A model generated the notes under the pieces. That model searched no databases. It had not been told where the DNA came from and was given only the letters and a program-made list of their open reading frames with translations. A program made the position numbers and the translations under genes. From an uncultured Collinsella sp. (GTDB taxonomy: Bacteria; Actinomycetota; Coriobacteriia; Coriobacteriales; Coriobacteriaceae), in the NCBI GenBank assembly GCA_958423535.1, contig CATZRJ010000031.1, positions 1 through 22,961 on the forward strand: DNA of 22,961 bases. Reading direction: 5' to 3'. Of the stretch, positions 1 to 5,850 are shown in pieces. The stretch's first letter is position 1; each line of letters starts with the position of its first letter.

Positions 1-400
1 GCACCCCGACAAGCGCCTCGCGAACTCGAGCCTGCTCAAGGCCTGCGCGGCGAGGCCGGCGGGCGGGCGCACGACGATCCACTCGGACCGGGGCGGCCAC
101 TACCGCTGGCCGGAGTGGATCGGGATCTGCGAGGAGAACGGCCTGGTCAGGAGCATGTCCGCGAAGGGCTGCAGCCCGGACAACTCGGCCTGCGAGGGCT
201 TCTTCGGCCGCCTCAAGAACGAGTTCTTCCGCTACGGGGACTGGGAGGGCGTGACGGCCGGGGAGTTCATGGGCAGGCTCGAGGCCTACCTCGTGTACTA
301 TCGTGAGGGGCGGATCAAGAAGTCCCTCGAGTGGCTGAGCCCGATGGAGTACCGCAGGAAGCTTGGATACGCCTAGGCGCGGTCCAAGAAATCGTCCGCA
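1..400 (+). mobile_element. IS3-family insertion sequence, 3' part only
   Basis: The window opens inside an insertion sequence, and only its downstream end is visible. It carries the end of an IS3/IS150-type transposase, followed by about 25 bases of probable terminal inverted repeat. IS3-type ends normally finish in CA, and one occurs at 399-400. From about 405 the sequence abruptly becomes a zinc-ribbon gene on the other strand. The exact end and any target duplication cannot be fixed, because the left end lies outside the window. Confidence 0.75.
2..376 (+). CDS. IS3-family transposase (OrfB / integrase core), C-terminal part
   Basis: This is the C-terminal part of a DDE transposase that catalyses strand transfer of the insertion sequence. 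The frame is open from base 2 to the TAG at 374-376, and the start lies outside the window. The integrase-core Asp is in IHSDRGGHY and the Glu is in NSACEGFFGRLKNE. Exactly 35 residues separate them, which fits the DD(35)E signature of IS3 elements. The ending, with YYxxxRIxxSLxWLSPMEYR, is typical of the IS150 group. The first catalytic Asp is upstream and not seen. The copy could be active, but that depends on sequence not shown. The gene is GC-rich, unlike the AT-richer DNA it abuts. Confidence 0.9.
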   Translation, partial: HPDKRLANSSLLKACAARPAGGRTTIHSDRGGHYRWPEWIGICEENGLVRSMSAKGCSPDNSACEGFFGRLKNEFFRYGDWEGVTAGEFMGRLEAYLVYYREGRIKKSLEWLSPMEYRRKLGYA

Positions 401-732
401 CCCCCGACTCTATATCTTCAGCGGTGAGCTTAAACAATTCTCCGCAATGGGGGCACCTTAGCAGGACATAACCGTCGTTGTCGCAGGGCATCTTGATTTC
501 AAAGTGAGTCTCTTCCAAACGTTTCCTTTCTAAGGCTATTTTATCTGACTCAATTTTATAAATATAAAAAATGTCGCGTGCGTAATTGTTTCAGCGAATT
601 CATCCAGTACGACCTTTCTTTTGTGATGTGCTATCAGTCCATAGCGTTTCTGCCAATATGGACGATTTAACGTCGCAGATGGCTGTCGGACGCCGACGTT
701 TCCGCGTTGCTTGCCGTTGCTGTCCCAAACAG
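377..732. other. Gap between transposase and S8 protease genes
   Basis: Apart from the IS end and the zinc-ribbon fragment, this stretch holds an AT-rich patch at about 535-572, probably the promoter region of the broken minus-strand gene, and then about 160 bases with no supported gene. A small inverted repeat (GTCGG, loop ACG, CCGAC, near 686-698) lies downstream of the S8 protease stop. It has no T-run, so it is a poor terminator candidate. Confidence 0.5.
403..518 (-). pseudogene. Truncated small zinc-ribbon protein, 5' fragment
   Basis: This is the N-terminal piece of a small minus-strand gene cut by the IS3 element. It starts at a TTG (516-518) preceded by a good ribosome binding site (GAAAGGAAACG on the minus strand). 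It encodes about 38 native residues, including one zinc-ribbon knuckle, RCPHCGELF, and then LTAEDIES. Beyond that the frame runs into IS sequence and the residues lose any family look. A second Cys pair, needed to complete a ribbon, is missing. The family of the intact protein is not recognised. The fragment is probably non-functional. Confidence 0.6.
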
Positions 733-2973
733 TTACTCAAACTCCACCTCAACCTGGCTGTGTTCGTAAATCTTGAGTTCGGTATTAATTTCGACTCGTT
801 CGACTATCCAGCCAATGGCGGAACACTGTCGCATGAATGTATCAATTCGGTTCTCGCCTTTTAGATTGTGGATGGTGACCACTACGCCAAAACGTTGCGG
901 ATCATGGGAGCCATTTTGATATCTCGAAGACTTGCGAATCATCATGCCCCACATTGGATTGGCATATACCTTTTTGGGCTTACTGCGGCTGGTTAGCGGT
1001 TCCGCTATGTGCTTGACGTTATCCCACTTACGCAGCTTTTTTCGAGCCTTCTCTTCATCGGTTGTACAGTTTTCTTCGCCTTGGTTGTTGGGCTGCAACG
1101 ACTTGATTCGCCCATCGTTTGCGATACGTCCAAAATGTAAGTCGAGCTCGGTGTCCGTATAGTCGACGCCCTGGTTTCTGTTGCATTTAGGGAAGTAACA
1201 CAGAGTCGCCCTCGCTACAGACGGGTAGGATGCGCCTGAAACGGGAATAGGAAAGTTGAAGTTGTAATTCTCGCGTTCGGTAGCCACGCCGCTGAGCATG
1301 AATCGAATTTCGTCGTTGCTGGTTTCGAGGATTTTTTCAATTTGAACGGGAACGATGCCGTAGCCGAGTCGATCCATATCTTCTGGGGTCGTCCATGCGC
1401 ATGCCGCATCGATTAGCAGCGCTTTGGCAAGTTCACAGCTCAGGTGCATTTTATAAATGAGGTAGGCAGCTTTTCTTGCAATTAACGGAGCTGCAAAAGA
1501 GGTACCGACAGCCGGATAAGCCCCGGATCCACAGCAGGCGGTGATAGGGTCGTTGCTTTCCCCTCCGTAATATGCAAGATCCGGTTTGTGGTGAAAACTC
1601 AAGATTGGCCCTCTTCTTGTGTAGGACGCTGGCTCGTTGTTTCGATTGACGGCGTTGACAACGAGGGCATTAATAGAGTCCGCTGGGGAACCGAGATATG
1701 TGGGCTTACCCTTTTCCTGATTAGTGCCGGCAACAACAAAGAGGACGTCGTATTTTTGTTGCAGTTTGTCTAACAGGGCCGCTTCGGGCGAGATGGAGTT
1801 TCGAGACACCTCCTCCATTGATCCCAGAGAGATGTTCCAAACTTTAATGTCTTGGTTTTCGGCAACGATGCGCTCAATATGTTTCATTACCGCGAACGAA
1901 CTGAATTTGCCTGCGGTTGCAACTCCAAAATGTCGAACTCTAAAGTGTCCACAATGGTCGTCTAAAGAAGGGTTTTGTGCCTGGACGTCAACGATTAGAG
2001 AGCTGACGCAGGTGCCGTGTCGATAATCGCCTGCAGTGGGATTGATGCCTTCGGGTAAGCAGTTTCTGTAGTCCACCCAGTTGCTGAAGTACGGTGGGTA
2101 TTTCTCCTCAAATGGAGTGTCGATTACGCCGATAATGGGCTCATCGGTGGGATATTCGGGTAGGCTGCTGATGGCGGGGGAGGTCGAGCCTTCGTCATTC
2201 ATGGGGGCGTAGCTGGACAGGTCAATTACTGACATGGCTACAAGATAAGGGGCGCGCTCGAGCAGCGTGCGGTATTCTGCCTCAGTTAGGAGCACGCTGT
2301 TCTCTAAGATGTTCGCAACAGATACATCAATGTTCAGCTCCTCAAATAGATCCTGCGGCTCTCTCTCCGTTTTAAAGAGCGTAACGATTGCGTCCTTGTC
2401 TGTTGCCGCTGGCGGCTTGTCTATCCTAAATTCATTGACGTAATAGGAATCGCGTATGAGTTGCGCAAAGCCCGATCTGGTGAGCGTGTTTGAAATGGCA
2501 GCATTCCATTTTTGCTTGAGATCGTCATTTTTAACTAGATCGATCATCTTGCCTGCGTTCATCAGTCCATCAAAATGATCGACTACGATTCGCTCGCACT
2601 CTCGTAGCTTATCAATGGTAGACCGGATGGTCGCCTCGGGAACGTAATGAGTCATCAGATGCCTTGGGTGGTTCCCGTTAAAATCGAGGTAGCGAGCGCC
2701 GCGGACGGACAATTCCGGCTCTTGGTCTTTTCCGCCATTCAGCATCTCTCTTATTCGATTGCTCTTGGCTACAATCTGGCGGTATTCAACAGAGACCAAG
2801 ATGTCTTCAATTATGGCATCTTTGGGCCATTTGCTCAGAACGGTTTCGAGACTCTTGCGGATGCGTGAAATCTTCTCTGCGGTGACTGTGCCTTTAGCAG
2901 GGAGCGTTGCAGGGCCCGGTCGTGAGCCTCTTGTCGTTTGAAAATCGCCAGTGAGCCTGATTAAGCTGTTCAT
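733..2973 (-). CDS. Subtilisin-like S8 serine protease, cytosolic, partner of AAA+ ATPase
   Basis: This 746-residue serine peptidase of the subtilase fold has a complete catalytic triad: Asp285 in GVIDTPF, His319 in YRHGTCV and Ser492 in GTSFAAP. The likely oxyanion Asn is N418 in VVAGTN. Residues 1 to about 275 form a long, mostly polar domain of unknown role, and about 250 residues follow the catalytic core. No signal peptide or membrane segment is seen, so it should act in the cytoplasm, unlike most subtilases. The start is ATG with AAAGGAG upstream, and that site overlaps the end of the ATPase gene; only three bases separate the two genes. The arrangement matches AAA+/S8 pairs found in defence islands. 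I recall the names IteA/IteS for one such anti-phage pair but cannot confirm membership. Its substrate is unknown. Codon use is AT-richer than the operon downstream. Confidence 0.85.
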   Translation of the reverse strand: MNSLIRLTGDFQTTRGSRPGPATLPAKGTVTAEKISRIRKSLETVLSKWPKDAIIEDILVSVEYRQIVAKSNRIREMLNGGKDQEPELSVRGARYLDFNGNHPRHLMTHYVPEATIRSTIDKLRECERIVVDHFDGLMNAGKMIDLVKNDDLKQKWNAAISNTLTRSGFAQLIRDSYYVNEFRIDKPPAATDKDAIVTLFKTEREPQDLFEELNIDVSVANILENSVLLTEAEYRTLLERAPYLVAMSVIDLSSYAPMNDEGSTSPAISSLPEYPTDEPIIGVIDTPFEEKYPPYFSNWVDYRNCLPEGINPTAGDYRHGTCVSSLIVDVQAQNPSLDDHCGHFRVRHFGVATAGKFSSFAVMKHIERIVAENQDIKVWNISLGSMEEVSRNSISPEAALLDKLQQKYDVLFVVAGTNQEKGKPTYLGSPADSINALVVNAVNRNNEPASYTRRGPILSFHHKPDLAYYGGESNDPITACCGSGAYPAVGTSFAAPLIARKAAYLIYKMHLSCELAKALLIDAACAWTTPEDMDRLGYGIVPVQIEKILETSNDEIRFMLSGVATERENYNFNFPIPVSGASYPSVARATLCYFPKCNRNQGVDYTDTELDLHFGRIANDGRIKSLQPNNQGEENCTTDEEKARKKLRKWDNVKHIAEPLTSRSKPKKVYANPMWGMMIRKSSRYQNGSHDPQRFGVVVTIHNLKGENRIDTFMRQCSAIGWIVERVEINTELKIYEHSQVEVEFE

Positions 2974-2976
2974 GAG

Positions 2977-4008
2977 CTACTCCTTTAGGGTTCGCGCTAT
3001 GGTGCTGCGTGATATGCCTGTCAAAACTTCCATTTCTCTTAAAGTGAAACCTTGAGATTTAAGCAGCTCTAGTGAATCAGGCTCATATCCATGTAGACGT
3101 TGATACAGCTTGCGGAGATAGTCGTTTGGATTTAGTGGATCACTAAACGCGACGGAGGTCTTAATGAGGTTTTTGAGCGTGCCAGGCCAGGGCAGATCTG
3201 GGCAACTCTGCAGCACCTTTTTTAGGGTCCGAGAATCGTTTTTGATTGTTTGATTGTTTTTGGTCAGATTCTTTGCGATTGATTCGCCGATATCAACGAG
3301 ATCGTCATGGGAGTATCTATTAAAGTCAATTTGTACATCGAAGCGCCTGGCGAGTGCCGAGTCTAGTTTGTCGTAAAGGTTCGTTGTTGCGATGATGGCT
3401 GATCGCGTGTTTAGCTTGTCGAACTCTTTTAGGAGTGCACTTGTGGCTCGCCCCATCTCACGGACGTCGTTTTGGTTAATTCTATCTAGGGCTATAGCAT
3501 CGATTTCATCGAACAGGACAATGGCACCGTCGCCTATATCGTGGATTTCTTGGAAGACCTTCGCGATATTCTTGGCCGTCTCTCCGAGTTTGCTATCGAT
3601 GATCTGATTGAAATCAACGGCATATAACTGGTAGCCAAGTATTCTGGCTATCTGTTTTGTAGCTTCGGTTTTGCCGGTTCCCGATGCGCCGTAAAAGAGG
3701 ACAGTGTTGATGCCCACATCTTTAGATAGAGCATTGAGCAGCCCCTGGATATCGTTAGCGATGGCCTGGGGAAGGGGTAGCGAGGTGTTGTTGCTGATTA
3801 CCTTTTCCAGGAAGTCGTATTTCTGCTCAGTGACTTCTTGCGGTACAAATGTGCGCGTTCTGGCAATGAGGGCCATGATGTAACTTGCAAGCTCGGGTTG
3901 TCCGGATGATTCAAAATCTTTCGCAATAATAGTGGCTGCGTTGTTGAAGGCGATATCGTCGTGTTCCGAATGCGCTCGGATTAAGTCGATGATGTCCGAT
4001 CTCTTCAT
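2977..4008 (-). CDS. AAA+ ATPase with C-terminal helix-turn-helix, partner of S8 protease
   Basis: A 343-residue ATPase of the classical AAA clade. It shows Walker A GASGTGKT (107-114), Walker B IVLFDEID (163-170), sensor-1 Asn in ATTN (210) and a double arginine-finger candidate at R221-R222. A short helical domain (1 to about 75) precedes the ATPase core. The last 25 residues (FTLREMEVLTGISRSTIART) read as a resolvase-like helix-turn-helix, unusual for this clade and suggesting DNA binding or self-regulation. An upstream ATG at 4116 would add 36 residues, but the ATG at 4008 has a strong site (AAGGAGAGGAG) directly before it and is preferred. The stop is three bases from the protease start, so the two are co-translated. 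The likely role is to deliver substrates to, or gate, the S8 protease, perhaps in phage defence. That role is inferred from the pairing. Confidence 0.85.
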   Translation of the reverse strand: MKRSDIIDLIRAHSEHDDIAFNNAATIIAKDFESSGQPELASYIMALIARTRTFVPQEVTEQKYDFLEKVISNNTSLPLPQAIANDIQGLLNALSKDVGINTVLFYGASGTGKTEATKQIARILGYQLYAVDFNQIIDSKLGETAKNIAKVFQEIHDIGDGAIVLFDEIDAIALDRINQNDVREMGRATSALLKEFDKLNTRSAIIATTNLYDKLDSALARRFDVQIDFNRYSHDDLVDIGESIAKNLTKNNQTIKNDSRTLKKVLQSCPDLPWPGTLKNLIKTSVAFSDPLNPNDYLRKLYQRLHGYEPDSLELLKSQGFTLREMEVLTGISRSTIARTLKE

Positions 4009-4030
4009 GTGTGCTCCTCTCCTTAACCTT

Positions 4031-4059
4031 ATTGTATGAGACAGAATGAGACAAAGCAA
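4031..4059 (-). promoter_or_regulatory. Candidate promoter with tandem 8-bp repeat, AAA+/S8 operon
   Basis: On the minus strand a -10 hexamer TACAAT (4031-4036) lies 17 bases from a weak -35 TTGCTT (4054-4059). The start codon is 22 bases further on. The spacer between the hexamers is filled by two direct copies of TGTCTCAT with a two-base gap (4036-4043 and 4046-4053), a 10-base period that puts them on the same face of the helix. This could be an operator bound by a regulator, possibly the HTH-bearing ATPase itself. Confidence 0.45.
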
Positions 4060-4089
4060 GTCTTGATTGAATATAGCTGCAATGGAGTA

Positions 4090-4098
4090 TGCTATGAT
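4090..4098 (+). promoter_or_regulatory. Candidate extended -10 promoter for the two small ORFs
   Basis: TGCTATGAT fits an extended -10 element (TGnTATAAT with one mismatch). It lies 44 bases before the first micro-ORF. No good -35 is seen at 17 bases; TTGATT (4063-4068) is too distant. It is divergent from the ATPase promoter, so one regulator could control both directions. Confidence 0.35.
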
Positions 4099-4141
4099 TG
4101 AGTTGTCAAGATTCAAACTGTTCTAGATTGGAGGTGAGATT

Positions 4142-4270
4142 ATGGCTACCCACCATGGAGGCAAGGTTGGCGCTGCTGCCAAGACGCTCGCAAGCTCCTC
4201 TACGAGTAAAGCCGCTAAGACCGCGGCTGCGAAGACGCTGGTCAAGCATCAGATTGCCAGGCATCGCTAG
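4142..4270 (+). CDS. Small basic Ala/Lys-rich protein (42 aa), unknown
   Basis: This 42-residue ORF starts at ATG 4142 behind a near-perfect ribosome binding site (GGAGGTGA, 5 bases before the start), which is the main reason to believe it is translated. The product has 8 Lys/Arg and 4 His and no acidic residue. Its middle is low-complexity (A/K/S/T, with AAKT repeated three times), resembling histone-H1-like tails. It has no signal peptide, no Cys and no clear membrane segment. It sits divergently next to the AAA+/S8 pair and 42 bases before a second basic mini-ORF. It may be a nucleic-acid-binding peptide, a toxin or a protease substrate. I do not recognise the family, and its function is open. 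Confidence 0.6.
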   Translation: MATHHGGKVGAAAKTLASSSTSKAAKTAAAKTLVKHQIARHR

Positions 4271-4312
4271 TTTGCGAGCAAAGCATTTTGTAACAGTTGG
4301 GAGGTGGTATAT

Positions 4313-4423
4313 ATGGCTTTGAAGACGATTCGCGTAAAGATTCCGAAGTACCGAATTAGCACAACGGGTGCGGTCAGGAAGATCGGAACGACCACGAATG
4401 CCGTAAAAGTAAAGATTCGCTAG
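4313..4423 (+). CDS. Small basic beta-prone protein (36 aa), unknown
   Basis: This 36-residue ORF starts at ATG 4313 with a strong site (GGGAGGTGG) seven bases upstream. The product contains 10 Lys/Arg and no acidic residue, Cys or His. Alternating basic and hydrophobic residues (KTIRVKI near the start, VKVKIR at the end) suggest short beta strands. Its TAG stop forms the first bases of a hairpin. It probably shares a transcript with the 42-residue ORF. Family and role are unknown. The strong translation signals and the position beside a protease-based putative defence pair make it a candidate effector, regulator or substrate. Confidence 0.6.
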   Translation: MALKTIRVKIPKYRISTTGAVRKIGTTTNAVKVKIR

Positions 4424-4446
4424 GCCTTAGCGGCAACTAAAGCCTA
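4421..4446 (+). terminator. Hairpin overlapping stop of 36-aa ORF
   Basis: TAGGCCTTAG (4421-4430) pairs with CTAAAGCCTA (4437-4446) over a 6-base loop, with one mismatch in ten pairs. The stem contains the stop codon. No T-run follows, so it may act in mRNA stability or as part of a compound terminator with the next two hairpins. Confidence 0.4.
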
Positions 4447-4449
4447 GCG

Positions 4450-4476
4450 TGATGTTGACTTAGCGGGCCAACATCA
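4450..4476 (+). terminator. Second hairpin of the 3' cluster
   Basis: TGATGTTG (4450-4457) pairs perfectly with CAACATCA (4469-4476) across an 11-base loop. It is followed by AACATTTTAT, a weak T-rich stretch. Confidence 0.35.
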
Positions 4477-4488
4477 AACATTTTATGG

Positions 4489-4521
4489 GGGTCTCCGGCG
4501 AGATTCAAGCGTCGGGGACCC
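4489..4521 (+). terminator. Third, strongest hairpin of the 3' cluster
   Basis: GGGTCTCCGGCG (4489-4500) pairs with CGTCGGGGACCC (4510-4521) over a 9-base loop. All 12 positions pair, two of them as G-U. There is no T-run directly after it. It may end transcription weakly or form a structured RNA with the two hairpins before it. Confidence 0.4.
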
Positions 4522-4600
4522 GCATTGCTCTTAGATTATTTCGCATATGCGCCGCTTCTTCTTGTATGACGTATGGCGGTGCCAATGGATTGGACAGTTA

Positions 4601-5185
4601 ATGAGCGAATTAGATATAGCGTCCATTTGGATTAATTCAATGGCTGCCATAGCGACGGTCATTGCATCGTGGGCGGCCCTAAGGGCCCTGGCGATTCAAA
4701 CTTCTCCAGATATTATTATGTTCGTCAGGCCAGATGATGTCTCGCCCTCACAAGCGCGACTCGTTATTAGAAATATCGGAGAAGCGCCTGCATACAATGT
4801 TACGTATCGACTGTCTCCTGACTTGTTTGTAAAAGATTCTTTCGAATACGCACATGCTTCCGTTGTGTTTGACAGGGGCTATGCCATTTTGCCCCCTAAA
4901 CAGGAGAGGAACATCCTCTTGGGAAGGTTCGAGGACCTCGAAGGATTGTGGGGGCACTCCATTGTTGATGTAAATGTCTCCTTTTCAAAGAAATATGGGT
5001 GCAGGCGCTTCTCGACTATCTGCCCAGTTGAGATCAGTTCATTTGAGAGCATGATTACTATTTCTCGTGAGACCGCATTGGAGAAGGACCAAAAGGCGGC
5101 CTATCGCGAAATTAGGCATTTTGGCAAGCGCCTTCGCGGTATAGAAAATGCGATTTGTTCATTGGAGAATCGTGACGAAGAGTAA
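4601..5185 (+). CDS. Membrane-anchored protein of unknown function
   Basis: The protein has 194 residues from the ATG at 4601 (212 from 4547). The later start is chosen because it places the hydrophobic segment near the N-terminus; neither start has a convincing ribosome binding site. There is one N-terminal membrane segment (about residues 8-30). A beta-rich domain follows, starting with an immunoglobulin-like signature (ARLVIRNIGEAPAYNV), and the C-terminus is charged and helical. The beta part resembles small accessory domains common in proteins of accessory islands, but I cannot name a family. It follows the micro-ORFs on the same strand and shares their AT-rich composition, so it may belong to the same acquired island. 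Its link to the AAA+/S8 pair is not shown. Confidence 0.6.
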   Translation: MSELDIASIWINSMAAIATVIASWAALRALAIQTSPDIIMFVRPDDVSPSQARLVIRNIGEAPAYNVTYRLSPDLFVKDSFEYAHASVVFDRGYAILPPKQERNILLGRFEDLEGLWGHSIVDVNVSFSKKYGCRRFSTICPVEISSFESMITISRETALEKDQKAAYREIRHFGKRLRGIENAICSLENRDEE

Positions 5186-5340
5186 GGCTGCACGATTGTC
5201 TTTTGGCTCCCGTGAAACTCTGCCCGTCTAAAATGTATGAATGCCGCTCTTGCCAATATCTGTAACGGCACCGTTGCCCCTAGGCGTTCATTGTCTCAGT
5301 GATACAGTTGCCGCGGACTCTACGTGGGGCGGAGACAAAG

Positions 5341-5375
5341 AAGGGCTGTTGTTCGGTTTTCCGACAACGGCCCTT
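5341..5375. terminator. Hairpin, possible bidirectional terminator
   Basis: AAGGGCTGTTGTTCGG (5341-5356) pairs with CCGACAACGGCCCTT (5361-5375) around a TTTT loop, with one bulged T and one G-U pair. Only short T-rich tails flank it. It may end transcription from the upstream membrane-protein gene, although it lies about 155 bases past that stop. Confidence 0.4.
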
Positions 5376-5442
5376 TGATGTATTCGCGATTACTGGATGT
5401 TGTTGCGTTTTCGCCTTAGGACGGCGGGCTTCATCGAGTATT

Positions 5443-5702
5443 TCGGGAGTGTGGGGAAAACGGAAACCGCCGAGCACGCTTCGATTTTTACCATTAAAAC
5501 CTCAGGTCGCGGAAGTCTAAATCAGGGGTCTGGTCGGCTGATTTCGGTTTTACCCCGCACTTCCGGAAGCGCCCGACGGAAGTATGCGGTAAATTTCGGA
5601 ACCCTCGAGCACACCACCCTTTTTATGAAAAGAAACCGCAGGTAGAAGCGTTGTCACTATCTGGCGTGGTTGGCATGTCAAGAATTTGCCGCATACTTCC
5701 GG
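5443..5702. repeat. Four-copy degenerate intergenic repeat, alternating orientation
   Basis: There are four related units: 5443-5480 (+), 5541-5568 (-), 5575-5612 (+) and 5682-5702 (-). The shared core is CGGAAGTATGCGGTAAA or close variants. The first and third units stay similar through CGAGCAC. Units three and four form a 20-base inverted repeat with one core mismatch. They could be a Coriobacteriia interspersed element or binding sites ahead of the polysaccharide operon. Confidence 0.55.
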
Positions 5703-5786
5703 ATTGAGCGCTCATTTAGCACTCTCGATGCCCCCGCATCCTCTGAAAAAGTTCTTAAAACAGCCTTAAAGGCGTTCCAGTTCGCG

Positions 5787-5815
5787 TTGACAGCGTACAA
5801 TACGCATGTTTGACT
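5787..5815 (+). promoter_or_regulatory. Candidate pel operon promoter
   Basis: A perfect -35 TTGACA (5787-5792) stands 17 bases before GACTAT (5810-5815), a poor -10. A good -10, TACAAT (5796-5801), lies only three bases after TTGACA and has no clear partner of its own. TACAAT overlaps the inverted repeat GCGTA-CAA-TACGC (5793-5805), which could be a regulator site. The real start point is uncertain. Confidence 0.3.
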
Positions 5816-5850
5816 ATGGCAAATGTGGAATTAAAGGGAGGGGATGCGCT

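Larger units (their letters stand above)
5186..5850. other. Long intergenic region before the pel-like operon
   Basis: About 665 bases with no supported gene. It contains a bulged hairpin at 5341-5375, a set of four related degenerate repeats (5443-5702) described separately, a short palindrome GCCTT-A-AAGGC (5763-5773) and promoter-like hexamers near 5787-5801. The junction between AT-richer island DNA and the GC-rich operon lies here. Confidence 0.6.

Noticed and set aside
4547..4600. Upstream ATG of the membrane-anchored protein
   Set aside because: No ribosome binding site, and the added 18 residues are not part of the membrane segment; the start at 4601 was preferred.
5280..5645. Overlapping small frames (65-82 codons) before the pel operon
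   Set aside because: No ribosome binding sites, frames cross the repeat units and hairpin, and products look random.
5443..5702. CRISPR array
   Set aside because: The repeats are degenerate, alternate in orientation and have irregular spacing; no cas genes are present.
5806..5850. Earlier ATG of the PelD-like protein
   Set aside because: No ribosome binding site, while the ATG at 5851 has GGGAGGGG at good spacing and starts directly at the Rossmann motif.
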